Both the position numbers and the translations under genes were made by a program. From assembly GCA_029964075.1 (NCBI GenBank), contig CM057130.1, positions 5,704,001 through 5,768,000 of the forward strand: a stretch of 64,000 bases of DNA. The letters run 5' to 3'. Positions 47,463 through 59,219 of the stretch are shown piece by piece (positions within the stretch are counted from its first letter, which is position 1; each line of letters begins with the position of its first letter). The notes under the pieces are model-generated. The model was not told the origin of the DNA. It was given only the letters and a program-made list of their open reading frames with translations, and ran no database searches. Source of the DNA: Patiria pectinifera (taxonomy: Eukaryota > Echinodermata > Asteroidea > Valvatida > Asterinidae).

Positions 47463-50400
47463 TCACCTGGAGGATCGACGGTTCTTGCGCCGGTGACAGA
47501 AATGCACAATAAGGGGGACGGCTATCCCCCAGGCGACAAGGAGTCCTATGACAATGTAAGCGCCGTTATCCGGTTGATTCTCTGCATCCAGCATTCGGTT
47601 TGGGGCGACTACGGTTCCTAGTGCTTCATTGGTTTTGCAACTGGTTTCAGCCTGGCCAGTTGCTGTACCCAAGTGATAAAGAAACTCAGTTCAAAAAGTG
47701 AAGGAGTGTTGTGGTTTGTAATCAAGATCCTCCCCAACAAATTCACCTTATTTTAGTTTCTATTAAATATTATGTTGAACAGAAGGAAGTTGTTATGGCT
47801 TTGTTTGGGGGCGCAAGGCATATACGCGAAAGACTGCCAATATAAAACTTGGGCTGGATAAAGCAATGTACAGTATACGTACGGTATTTCCGCAAGTTGG
47901 GATACAAAAGTACGCTATTCCGAAAGTGGCAGGTAGTAATGCCTTGTCAGACGTAATGGTGAAAAGTACGACCGCGTGCTTGCCCATTATTGTGTGTGTG
48001 TCCACGAGTTGCTCACCACCTGAGTTAATCACGAGCAGGGGCGGTCATCGCCCGTGAAGAGGACGAGGCAAAGACTCGCTTTCAAATGCAACTTAAGCTA
48101 TGTTAAATTTGTATATTAAGCCTCTCTCTGCTTGAATAACCAACTTTTAATGAGAACATTTAACGAACATGTCTAAACCTTTTGTCTGGCATATTCGGCA
48201 AAAATCATTAAACCACACACATCTCTTCCCATCATAATGAGGAAATACCAGTCGAAACAATGGAAACATAATATGACAGTTGAAACAAAAGTGCTGATTG
48301 CCATACTTCCCCCAGATAATCCTTATGACGTTTACAAAGGAAGTGGTTTGAACCGCTGGACGTTCTGGGCTCGAGTGCTGTGACAACCCGTTCCTTTCCC
48401 CGAAAAAACACCCTCAACAGAGCTTTCTCAGGATACGCCATCTTGATAATCAAACTGAGGCAAACAAACATGGCGGCGTAAATAGTGTGTGCGGTGAATG
48501 AGTAACTCTCGCAAAGTAGTTACAGCCACCATTTTTGTTAGCGTTATTTGCCTCGCTTTTATTTTCAAGGTGGCGCACCCCGAGAAAGGTCTATTGGCCA
48601 TGTAAAAACTTACTCTTGAGGGTTGGAGTCACTGGAACCGCGTCTTCTGGGCAGCAACTTTCACACGAAGCTGTATATGAAAATTGACCAAAGCTACCAA
48701 TTAATTATTTTTTTTGCGTGTTTGTGTGCTGATTTGTTCGTGACACTGTGTGTAAAGAGACACAGATACGTTATCTTCCCTACAAAATCAAAATGAAAAC
48801 GTACACTCTTTAAAATTAAGTGAGTACACGTACACAGGGTGAGTAATCCTTTTGGATTAGTTCTTGTCTCCCACAAAAAACGGGAAAGTTTAATACCAGA
48901 GTTTTTTTCAGCCAACAATCGGTCTGGGTATTTATCACGTTCAGTAAAATTTTCACTGATATTCAGCCATGCATGAATTGGATACAGGCCTTTCTCTGTG
49001 ACTACACGAAAACACTGCCAACACAATGTTCAGAATAGGCCTCTTGCTATCGACACAATGGCAACAATGGGCCTCTGGACAATGGAGGAAAAATAAGTAA
49101 CAACAGAATAGGATATGAATGAAATGGAATTATATTTACTGAACTTGGATCTGAATTACAGGTAAGGTTCACACTTTCACTGTCCTGCTGCTCGACCTTC
49201 CATGTGTCTGCCATTCAAAGCAATGCATAGTTGAGGCGAAGAACACGGATGGTCTGCAGAGCTAGTGAACGTATGCCCAGACCGATTGTTGACTGAAAAT
49301 AACCCTGGTAACTTTTTCCCGTTTTTGTGGGAGACTAATCCAAAGTGACACTTTATTTACTCACCCTGTAAACCAATATGCATGTACATGTACATGTACA
49401 TACATCAGAAGTCGTGCATCGTATAGCATACCTATTTGATTTACATTTTAATCTTACCATTTATGTCAATGGACTTTGACGTTGACACAGGTTCCAAGCC
49501 CCTGCTTGCCATTACAGTGAAATTGTACTTGGCCGCGTCCGTGCACTTGAAGTTTGGAATGACGAGCGCGCCGTCTATCTTGTCGACATACGCATGCTGA
49601 TAACCTTCGTGGCTGTAACGGTAGGGAAGCTCTTCGACCATTCCATCCCTGCTGGTTCGGGTGACTCGGACTGGTGCTTTGTGGTCGCATTTTCGGTCCG
49701 GCTGGACAGTGACAAACTCCCCCAGGTTTGCCGCCATATTGGTGGGCAATTCAAACTCTAGATTATAGAGAGTAAATTAAATTGTAAAAGTAATATCTAA
49801 AATGTTCTCAAAGCTGGTCTGATGAAAGAGCTCTGTTTTTGATAGAAAACTTGTTTTCCTTTCCCCAACATTTTGCTGAAATTCCCTTTGAGATACATGG
49901 GGATATAATGTACGCACCTTTTTAGTACTGCTACGCCCCAACTATCATGTTCCCAACTGTAATTGGACAGTCCCAACAACGGTCACAACCACAGTTGGGG
50001 CAGTCAAATTTGGTCCCAACTGTATAGTCCCAATGGGACATGCAGTCCCAACAATACATGTATTATAGCTGGGGCGATCCTAACTGTATAGTTGGGATCG
50101 TCCCAACTACATAGTTGGGGTGTAACAACGCCACAGAGGTTCAGTGATCCCTTTAACATATTGGAAAGGGAGGCTCTAAAAATTCGGCCACTTGAACGAG
50201 TTTATAAATAGATTAAGTAACCTACAAGCCGATTTTATGAAGATCATAGAGTGACAACATCACCTAAAATGACTTCATAAGTTGCTCAATAACTTGTTGC
50301 GGAAGTCGCGTACTATATCCGAAATGTTGCGCTATGGGAAATGTTGCGCAATGCGAAATGTTGCGCAATGCGAAATGTTGCGCAATGCGAAATGTTGCGC

Positions 50401-52035
50401 AATGCGAAATGTTGCGCAATGCGAAATGCTGCGCAATGCGAAATGCTGCGCAATGCGAAATGCTGCGCAATGCGAAATGCTGCGCAATGCGAAATGCTGC
50501 GCAATGTGAAATGTTGCGCAATGTGAAATGTTGTCTCAGATTTTGCACCTTCCGCGTCCATTTGTATATCATGTAATCGGACAATATTTCACATGCTGCC
50601 GACGCGATTCTACCGAGATATGTTATTTGCAGGTCGGCGTCCCACTCGCGCAAACGTTTGCGTAAATGGAACGCAGCCCAGGTGCGTCTCAGGTTGCTCT
50701 CACATGGCGATTCAATGCACAAAGAGAATAGCGGGTGCCTATACGTGAAATGCCATGGTTCTCTTACCTGATTGTCGTTGGACAAACACGGTGGCACTCG
50801 ATGTGTACGTTCTGCCATTTTCTACTGCCCGACACCAGTAGACGCCCTCATCGCTCACGGATGCAGCATGCACTGTCAGCCTCACCTTCAGATCCCACTT
50901 GTAGTCCGAGTCGATCTGTCGACACATTGGAGTGAAGGCGAGAATCTGGGTGTGACTCGTGTCGTCGATCGGCGTGGATTCCTTGCCGAAAGACACCTGT
51001 GTCTCTTTCCTGGATGCCGAGCGCAGTGTACAGTACAACTCAAGTGCATCCCCGGGAGCTACACAGACACCTGTCGTCTCCATGTAGATTTGCGTTGCGG
51101 CAGACCCTAGAAAACAAGTGCGAGTGCACAATAAGCTCTGGCCGTGTTGCAAGAAGTCTTGCATGAAATCGATCACAATGATCCCTGCCAGAGCTTAAAA
51201 ATCCGACGCCGAAAAATGCGACGCCGATGGCACATATGGAACACCATACTTTAAGTCAATTTTCGGGGACAGACAGACAGACAGACCATCCGACCGACCG
51301 ACCAATCACCAAGTGACATGCAGAAGCTCCTGTCAGAGCTTAAAAGGGGGGTTCCATTTTGTTTTCAGATGAGACATCTTTTACGCGTGGTTTTGCAATT
51401 TGTTTTGTTTTGAAGGTTTCATTTCAATCTGTACAGTGTACTGGATTCTAGAGATTCTCATTCTTCTACCATGTGCTACGGTCCCAGAGGGCCGGCCTAG
51501 TATCTTCTTTTAAACTTTCTCACTGACTGAATGAGTCAGTGACAGATAGACTGACTGTCGATTGTGACTCAGACTGGATACAGACTGTTGACAAGTGCTA
51601 TCGTATGGGATTACCCGGTAACGCCATTAAATTGGCCAAAGACGGACCAGTGTGTAGACCAGTTGCATGAAAAAGACTTCCAGTAAATATCCATTTTGAA
51701 TCGAGAATTTCTTGTGATCTGGGACTAGCTTGACTAATTTTTTTCCCATTATTATATTGTCTTGCATTGAGAATTTCATTCTGGAATAATAAAAGTTAGG
51801 ACTCTTCCACACAGAACGGAGATAAATTATTTTCAATATAATACACCGCATTTTTAGTGTGCTAAGACTATAGGCCTACTCGGTTAATCTAAACAACACG
51901 ATTGTTAAACAATTTCTTTAAAATCTTCATCAAGATGAAGATTTTGGGAAGTTCTTTTAGTTTTTTCATACCAAGGGCGGTCTCCAGTAGGAGCACGCAG
52001 AGGAGCAGAGCCATCAAGAAGGAAGAGGCATCCAT
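47463..52035 (-). CDS. IgB: two-Ig-domain type I membrane protein
   Basis: Exons 51972-52035, 50768-51106, 49458-49757, 48614-48670 and 47463-47662, all phase 1, give 319 residues. Exon 1 is a signal peptide (SSFLMALLLCVLLLETAL). Exon 2 (22-134) is a V-like Ig domain with GVCVAPGD, LYCTL and DEGVYWCRAV. Exon 3 (135-234) is a second Ig-like domain with DRKCDHK and FKCTDAAKYNFTV, where the usual F-strand Cys is missing. Exon 4 is a Cys-rich stalk (SCESCCPEDA). Exon 5 has ENQPDNGAY, a transmembrane helix and tail HRRKNRRSSR. An AG just upstream of exon 5 in IgC is GG here, so the TACAG six bases later must serve as acceptor, keeping frame. A spliced 5' UTR is suggested by an AG acceptor 17 bases before the start codon. 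The stop TGA overlaps a CAG/GTGAAA donor. Probably a surface receptor (inference). Confidence 0.8.
48835..49368. mobile_element. Palindromic CAGGGTGAG element in IgB intron
   Basis: The ends CAGGGTGAGTAA are inverse copies, with inner pairs such as GTCTCCCACAAAAA against TTTTTGTGGGAGAC and CAACAATCGGTCTGGG. It fills the intron between IgB exons 3 and 4. The matching IgC intron is only 300 bp and lacks it, so insertion followed the gene duplication. Confidence 0.7.
49930..50125. repeat. CCCAACT/AGTTGGG inverted-repeat cluster in IgB intron
   Basis: At least nine CCCAACT or AGTTGGG words occur in both orientations over 200 bp, with GCCCCAACTA near the start and TAGTTGGGGT near the end. It could be a MITE with internal repeats. 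No matching cluster is seen in IgC. Confidence 0.6.
50333..50535. repeat. 17-bp minisatellite in IgB intron
   Basis: About twelve units of AAATGTTGCGCAATGCG, switching to a CTGCGC variant midway. It lies in the intron between exons 2 and 3. IgC has one diverged unit at the matching place (GAAATGTTGCGCAACTGCG near 62134). Both strands have long frames through it (Ile/Ser/His/Cys/Ala/Phe or Asn/Ala/Lys/Cys repeats) that are artefacts of a 17-bp period. Confidence 0.9.
51183..51347. mobile_element. Short retroposon-like repeat with direct flanks
   Basis: CCCTGCCAGAGCTTAAAA on the left and CTCCTGTCAGAGCTTAAAAG on the right are direct repeats around a body with (GACA)n and (GACC)n and CACCAAGTGACATGCAGAAG. 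A related body is at about 34740-34840 (CACCAAGTGACATGTAGAAA). Direct flanking repeats suggest a SINE or LINE tail. It sits in intron 1 of IgB. Confidence 0.5.
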
Positions 52036-52273
52036 TATCTTGTGGTTAACCTGTGTTCATCAAAGAAAATCATCAGAGAGAAAAAAAAAACTGTGAGATG
52101 TAAAAAATCATCAGAGAGAAAAAAAACTGTGATGTAAAGCAGTGGATGTGCAGGACCAGCTATACTGAGACGGGTGTGCTTAGAGAAACAGCTGTTGGTT
52201 TTCCGAGAGGCGTGGTGGGTAACTTTCATGTGCGTGGGGTGGGGTAAGGGTAAGGGGTGGGGTAAGGGGTCAT

Positions 52274-52408
52274 CAGTCGCGTAGCCAGGCATTTTTCAGT
52301 GGGGGGGGGGGGCGCTGGGGGCCTGGAACATTTCATGGGGGGCGTCATGTAGATCAATGATAATTTTGTTAGAAACTCAAAATCTAATCTCAACCGGCTA
52401 CGCCACTG
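52274..52408. mobile_element. hAT-type MITE (CAGTGGCGTAGCCA family) upstream of IgB
   Basis: The ends CAGTCGCGTAGCCAGG and CAGTGGCGTAGCC (minus strand) are flanked by the exact 8-bp duplication GGGGTCAT (52266-52273 and 52409-52416). The paralogous IgC flank shows a single GTGGTCAT at 63822-63829 without an insert. Confidence 0.85.
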
Positions 52409-52639
52409 GGGGTCATGGAAAGATAGGCCAGGGTCAACAGGATGGCAGGGAAAGACGAGGGGAAGGATTGGACAGTAGGCTTGGAAAACAAATAAATCAA
52501 ACCCGGAACTGCAAATTGATTAAACAATAATGTTTGAACATCAAATACAATAACATCAACATTAAACCATCAATAATTTAACACCTGTGCCCTCCAGGAA
52601 ACGGAATGCTGTAATTACATTACAAATTACATGAGAACA

Positions 52640-54780
52640 CACCATACTGATCGACGTGCTAAACACCTACCTGCAGCCAAATAGTTAAGGAGGAGGAAGG
52701 AAATGTGAGGCATACATAATCAGACTCAGCCAAAGTCTCTTGGGCCCAATTAAGCCGAAATAGCAATTAGCATTTATTCCTCGTACATAGTGGCACACGC
52801 ACATCACATGCACAGAGTAGATACAACAGACTTCCCAACTGCAGACAAGTAGCCGTCGAAAATTATGACCCTATGACCTTATGGCATTCCGCTTTGTTTA
52901 TCACGGTCCATGAACCCGGATACATGACCAAAATAAAGATTTATAATGCAATACTTTTCCGAGGAGTGAAAGTATATCCATCGGGAAGTTGATTTTGGTA
53001 CCAGAGGCGTAAATCCTCCCGGGGGGGGGGGGGGAAGGGAGGCATTATATCCCCCACTTTTAAACCGGGGGATGTGCAATAGAATCATCCCCCACTTGTT
53101 CGTGATGAGAAAAAAAAAATCGCAGATTTTGAAGTATTTTTAGAACATCCGAACCTTGCAACCAAAATGTACTTAATAGCACTGAAAAGTGGAGAAACAA
53201 AGTACAGGAGCTTTGAAAATGCACCGTTTTGATGTATAGGCCTACATTGATATACATCTATATGAAGAACGCCCCCTAGTGTAATGTGGTGTTCAGCAAC
53301 CCCCGCTTTTCGATTATCCATGCACGATCGGGCATTTTTTTTTGGGGTCATCCCCTCAATTCACCGGCACGAATTTAAACCACTGTTTGGCACTACATAC
53401 ACACGAGGAGCCCTCCGTTTTGATTTAAACCCATGTCTTGTCCAAATATTTGTTTATTAAGCTATAAAAAGCCGCCAAAAGTCCAAAAGTGAGTCATTCA
53501 TCTATTATGAAATAACTGGGGATTTTCCCTCCATAGATGTCGCAATATTGACTACACTGAGCATTTTGGGTGACGCAATACTATATGCACACCTGGGGAA
53601 AAAAAGTGATGACGAATTCTTCTTTAAATGTGTTTATTTTCTTTCAGGTATAACACTCTATATGATTATTCGACTAGATTCATTTCAATGAAAGAAAAAT
53701 AAGACCAGTTACAAATATTGCGAAACTATAGGGTTACAATACTACAGGATATCAATAAAACTTAAATGGAAATTTGAATAAATAAGGTGACTTTAATAAG
53801 ATTATCCCAAAAAGCTTAATTTTTTTTTAGAAAGTTATGAACAGAAAACCGATATACAAGTCCAACTTGCACGGGCATACGTGGGTTTACATGTACATCC
53901 GGGGATTGAAGCTTTGAGCAATCGGCAAACTGTGCATACGTATGGCAAATGGCCATATACAAACACCTCGGGTTAACGAACTCTTCCTTTATAAGACCAA
54001 TGATCATGTCTGCCCAAATAACGCACAATGGCTATTCGGGATACTGTTGACTTCGCCTAGGTGTCTACCACGAATAATGATCCCTATCAAATAATATTTC
54101 ATGAAACAAGAGTGCCTACCTAATTGGAAGGATGCTGTGTATTCACTCATGCAGTACATACACGGTGTGGTGCGATCGGACGCAGCGGAACATTATGATT
54201 ATCGCCTCGTATTCCGTGTTATATACGGCGAGGCATACTATGCGGGGCTGTTTGCTGTTACGAAATATGGGGAATTCCCGTCTAGGCTCAATCCAGCGTA
54301 GAGCATCATCGTTATTTTTAGGCATGAAGCTGATGCTTTCAGGCCGGTGTAAGTTTTGTGAATCATGAATTGCATTTGTCATTCCGCTGGATAGGCGGTA
54401 AGCAATGGTAAATTCCAGAAAATAGTGCAAAAAAGATAATGAAGAATGAAGGATGTAGCAAAGGTGTTATTTGTTGATAGAAATAAGTGCGAAATGTTAC
54501 TGCAACGAACAACGACATATCAACTTTCATTCCGGCTGTACTGCGGTGGGGCTGGAGAATGTGCATAAGAGGGTGCAGCTTATAAAAAAAAGTCAATAAC
54601 CTTTGGCTGAACTAGAACTTAATGTATTCTGGGCACGCTCTGTATACTACGAAAGATCCCTTCAATGGCGAAAATATTGAGCTAGCTATTCTGATAATAT
54701 GTCATGTGGCAGTAGCTTTGCTCAATAGCTTGCACAGTGGTTTGTCCATTGAAGGGGGCCTCGTGTGGGCAGTGATCACG
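52640..54780. other. No gene recognised
   Basis: Contains a poly-G repeat near 53000-53110 and a block near 54640-54770 that matches 10720-10860. Remaining frames are short and unrecognised. Confidence 0.5.
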
Positions 54781-54796
54781 TGACCGGATTCGTATA

Positions 54797-54965
54797 GTAA
54801 TAATAATAATAATAACAAAGCATTTGTAAGGCGCACAGTATCTGACGTGAAGAGAGATAATTGGTGTATTGCCCTTAACTCGTCTGGTAACGAGTTCCAG
54901 AGACGCGGTGCAGAGCTGGAAAAAGCACGGTCACCGTAGGTCGCCAAACGAGTCTTCGGGACAAA
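54797..54965 (-). mobile_element. LINE 3' end fragment (RT C terminus, TTA tail)
   Basis: On the minus strand RLATYGDRAFSSSAPRLWNS followed by LPDELR is the conserved C-terminal end of CR1-like non-LTR reverse transcriptases. The sequence then runs out of frame to a (TTA)n tail at 54797-54815. It is severely 5'-truncated. Confidence 0.8.
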
Positions 54966-56085
54966 CAGTATATTGGGTGTGGTTTAAGTTTTGCGAATTC
55001 CGATTGGAAGACCTTATTCACAAGGAAGTAATGATCGTGTTCCCTGAATGTATTTTATACATTGAAACTGTTGAATGAGAGGTGCCAGCTATTTATGCCT
55101 TCCAAGCCACACTTTCTTTTTTTGGAATGCAGCTTAAACGTGTTTAATCACAAATTGTAAAATGATTCATCAGAGCAGACCGGTGTTAATTTATAAATAA
55201 CTTTAAAAAAAATTATATTCGCAAGTTCCCTAAATGAGGATTTTACCCTTGCTTTCAATTTAATATTGCCGACCAGTGAATACAGATAGCAGCAGTACGG
55301 AGTTGGCCATGATGTGTGGATTTTGTTCCTGATTGCATAGTCCTCCAGGACTCTCACATGTTCGCCACTGTGTGCAGGGTTCTCAGTACAGTATAGCCCA
55401 AACAGCCTGTTGAGAAATGTTTTTTGGAAAAGAGCTGTTGACAAGGAAATATTTGAGAAACAGAATGTTTAGGTATAGCCTAATCAGAGGAAAATCGAAA
55501 GTGGAACGATATTACGACATACCCACATATCCATCTATCATAAAACGATTGAAAAACCTTGAAGTAATGAAAGGAATTCGGCATTCTTTCGTTTGCTATT
55601 GGCCTCCAAGGATTATTATGTTTGAAACTGATAAACCAGGAACTATACAAAAAACGCCAGGAACAAACGAGAACACTAATCAATTGTTTTCTGGCGTATA
55701 TCAGGATATAAATCTAGGAAATTGGGTATTTTTCCCCCGAGATCAAAATACGCAGGAAACATTCGACTGAGTGTCCTTGAAAAAGTTTCATCTCTATAAA
55801 GCTTTATACATACATTAATGTCAAATGGAAATTAAAAGACAATGGCTCAAGAGTATACGAAGATGGGGTTGACCCTTAATTCTCAACAATGCAAAGCGTA
55901 TACATAGTTATGACATTACTTCATCCGGGGCCTGGGGAAAGTTGTTCCGGAAATTAACACGACTGCGACTATTATTACATTGACGACGACGCCACAAACA
56001 AGGAAACAGAGGATGCCAGAAAATAGGCCCGAAATTGCCTAGACACTGTCCAAATCGCACATGCCCTCAACGCGTCCGCTTTAGA
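54966..56085. other. No gene recognised; unassigned open frames
   Basis: A 117-residue forward frame (55417-55770) and a 98-residue reverse frame (55148-55444) are present. Neither has a recognised motif, and neither has splice context that I would trust. Confidence 0.4.
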
Positions 56086-56089
56086 ACAT

Positions 56090-56405
56090 TTTGAGGGCCA
56101 TGAACTTCAGGGTTTGTAAATAGAAGGGTGGAAGCCGTGAACAGGACAGCGAACTCGTATTTCTGTGAAATTCGGATGAAATTGGGCCCTAAAATTGCTT
56201 CGTTTTGCGATGGGCTAATAATTCAGGACTTATTAGGGTGATCATCTTTGGATGGAAATTTCACCCGTGGGTCATTGGATTACCCCCAAAAAATTGAAGA
56301 GGGAAATGAAAGATGGTGAACTTGGATTTGATGAGTGTCTCAACACCTTGGAGAGTTGTATTTTTCTGGAGTCTATGGCAGTTTATCTACTGGTCTGCAA
56401 CCCAA
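56090..56405. repeat. Interspersed repeat shared with 41220-41530
   Basis: Same-orientation copy; see the landmarks listed for the partner. A poly-A run with interruptions follows at 56570-56600. Confidence 0.7.
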
Positions 56406-56929
56406 AGAAGACTGGCCCTCTCTAGCTCTGGCAAGCAATATTATATTAAACAATAAACAAACAATCCCAAAGGACCAGACTTTACAGAATTTTGTTTGCT
56501 GTGTGCTGAAAAATCAAAAATCATTTCCTCCTTGCTTGTGCAAACCAACCACGATTATTAGGCTCTTGAAAAAAAAAAAAAAACAAAAAAAAAAAAAAAA
56601 TTGAAAACGGCTTAATAAATCAATAAATAACTTTCAAATAAAAAAGAAAATAGAAAGACATCCAGTTGATTTATTTGTAAGTCATTCTCAACTAGACATG
56701 TTTTTATTTTGTATCGAATGCTTGGACTAGTTCCTGGTGTGCGCGCGATACAGGAAACTTAAAACCCGACAGTCCCTGGACAAACCAACTTTTGTAAATT
56801 GAGTCATCATATCAAGGGCTAGGGACCAGGAAAATGCATTGGGAGCAGTGACCCAGGCAGGTTGAGGATTTTGATAGGTATTTTACACAGAAAATTAATA
56901 ACTACCCGAAGGCTAAACTGTGTGACAAA

Positions 56930-58150
56930 AAATTACTAAGGCCAGTTGATATATCTTTATTCGACCAATTTTATACACCGTATTAAAAAAAATGCAAATT
57001 ATGCTACTGACCACAAGTAATCTGATAAACTATCAAACTAGCTGTTAAATAATTTGACCAATGATTTATATCTTACTACCTGTATATAATACATTATGAT
57101 CAAATTTATCTTCATTTTTATACATGTACATAGCGACACAAAAGAGGAAAGATCAGATTACTGAGAATTGAACAATTAAATATAAACTACAATATAAGCA
57201 CTCAAATCATATAAGTTAAATACTGCACTAACATCCAGAAAAAGGAAATACCAAGGATTTTCCGAGCAAAACACTCGAAAATCGGATCATCAACTCAGAG
57301 CAGTTACATGAGACGCTAATACCGCTAATGCAGTTTTAAACACTGGTAAACTACTCTAGTTTTAAACCTCCCGAGGTAAGATATCGCCATTGCTTAGTTA
57401 TGGCACTATTGCCCCTACAATATTGTCCTATAATAAATATCTATTGTGATAGAATTTACATTGTTGCTCGACTCAGTATGTCAACAAAATATGAATGTAC
57501 CCATAGGGTTTTACCTTCACCTTATGCTATACTCGTACACACAAGCGCCCGTCATTTTCGTACAAAAGACAACCCTCAAATCCAATAAATATCATCTTGA
57601 TCATGAATCTCGTATTTTGTCTTCAAGTAATACTGCCAATACAATCACCACCCCGGTTGGAAAAAGGGTATGAATGCAGACCTCCCTTCGGCACTCTAAA
57701 AAAACAATTTTATATTTCTCTCACCCTCCAAAATGAATGTAAACTTCAAGTGATAAAAGAAAATGATTTTACATTTATCAAGGGTTACGATATTTAGAAT
57801 TATATATTATTTTACTTTGGTCTCCCACGCAATAATGTGTACCAGTGCAGCATAACGGTAGTGTTTTTCTTATGAATATTTCTGCAGGAGTCAATGAAGT
57901 TATTGACAGGAACATAAACACCGTCATACGAAATGTACAAATAGCTTTTGATGTCCGACTATAAGTCCAACAGAAGACAGTTTTGATAGTTCATTTTGTA
58001 TATCTACACTTTTGTTTAGAACGGAAACACCGATTTTGGACATGACTCCTGCGGGAAATAATGTAAACGCTTGTTGCACTTTAATATAAAGTGTATGTTA
58101 GAATACTCTCACATGAAATTAAATACAAAACAAACTTCTTTAGAACCATT
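56930..58150. repeat. IgC downstream flank, paralogous to 43560-44690
   Basis: Matches the IgB flank over about 1.1 kb, which supports duplication of a unit of roughly 12 to 13 kb containing a whole Ig gene. Confidence 0.75.
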
Positions 58151-58677
58151 TCGAGAGATAAACATATTCTGCGTCAAGGAATCCAAATGTCATTTTCTTC
58201 TGTGTCAATATTAAGCAATATATCGCTCGACACAAAAATTCTGGAGTCGAGAACATCAAATCTATAAATGCTTGATTTCATCAAATGCTATTATAATGAA
58301 TTGCTTAATTTGAATAAAGCTGTCAATTTAACACTTGTAAAGTTTCATGGTAAATATTAAAACAGTTCGTGTAGTTACTAAACATAATATAACAATTTCC
58401 GTCTTAGTTTCTGGACATTTCGTTTTATAATATTAAGTATCAAGTCCGATTTTCTATGTGGGATGTTCTATGTGCCACCCCGATGCTACCCTCTCGATTT
58501 GCAGAATGCACGTTCATTTTTCAGTGTTTGTATATTATATATCATTTTTGAATATGTTGCTAGAACTCTAACATTCTAGTGGGATGTTGTGAGAATCTTT
58601 TTCATACGGGTGCATGGAGCACAATATTTACCTAAATGCCACCAAGCTTGATGAATCTTGTACAACCCTGAACTGTT

Positions 58678-58905
58678 TCAGATAAACTTGTAGTCAACTG
58701 ACCCTTTGCTCCTCAACGAATGGTTTGTGTGTGTGTTTCTTCTACCAATAATAACTCTTTCGTTATTTTGAGCAACTGCAGACCTGTGGGTTCGTGTATC
58801 GGCACCAGTGTTAGGGTGATCGGGCGTCTCCAATGAAACACGATTCGATGGCAAAGACGAAGTTTTCCCCCTTATTTTAGTGTAATCTTCCTCTAATGTC
58901 AACGT
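58678..58905 (-). CDS. Candidate exon downstream of IgC
   Basis: After the acceptor CTGGTAGCAG a phase-0 frame of 75 codons starts TLTLEEDYTKIRGKTSSLPS and ends GSVDYKFI before TAA. It is polar and could be a cytoplasmic tail; EDYTKI is a loose tyrosine-based motif. It cannot be joined in frame to IgC exon 5 or to 59091-59219 with the splice sites I see, so it may be spurious or belong to another isoform. Confidence 0.25.
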   Translation of the reverse strand, partial: TLTLEEDYTKIRGKTSSLPSNRVSLETPDHPNTGADTRTHRSAVAQNNERVIIGRRNTHTNHSLRSKGSVDYKFI

Positions 58906-59090
58906 CTGCTACCAGATACACCAATTATATATAGGTACGCCTGTATTATTGTCGGGCCATAAATAAATCGAAATTGGCTAAGTAACCATTCCATGACTAA
59001 ACATTCGGTATCTCGTTTCAAAGTGACTAAATTTGTATTGCATTAACAGCAATCGGGATAAACTCAAAAATTGCACGCGAAAACAATTAC

Positions 59091-59219
59091 CATTCATCTG
59101 TCCATTTCCAAGAGGAAATGTTCTAATCATCGGTGTTAGTGGTGTCAGCTGGGTTTGGGTCAACTCGTAGTCGAACCGTTTCTCCAGTGGCGTCAGCGGG
59201 CGCTCTCGTATTGTACGCT
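59091..59219 (-). CDS. Candidate alternative cytoplasmic-tail exon of IgC
   Basis: A 129-nt segment bounded by TTCTCGACAG and the donor GTAATT. If the IgC transmembrane exon is spliced at the GT overlapping its stop (phase 2), this exon is read as R-AYNTRAPADATGETVRLRV and onward for 31 codons to a TAG at 59123-59125. A different, fully open frame reads ERTIRERPLTPLEKRFDYEL but needs phase 1. Which frame is used, if any, cannot be decided from sequence. Confidence 0.35.

Noticed and set aside
50264..50818. 184-residue minus-strand frame and several forward frames of Asn/Ala/Lys/Cys repeats
   Set aside because: They run through the 17-bp minisatellite and overlap the true IgB exon 2 boundary; the period produces open frames on both strands.
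55417..55770. 117-residue forward frame as a gene
   Set aside because: No motif, no paralogue in the window and no splice sites that add neighbouring exons; AT-rich DNA gives such frames by chance.
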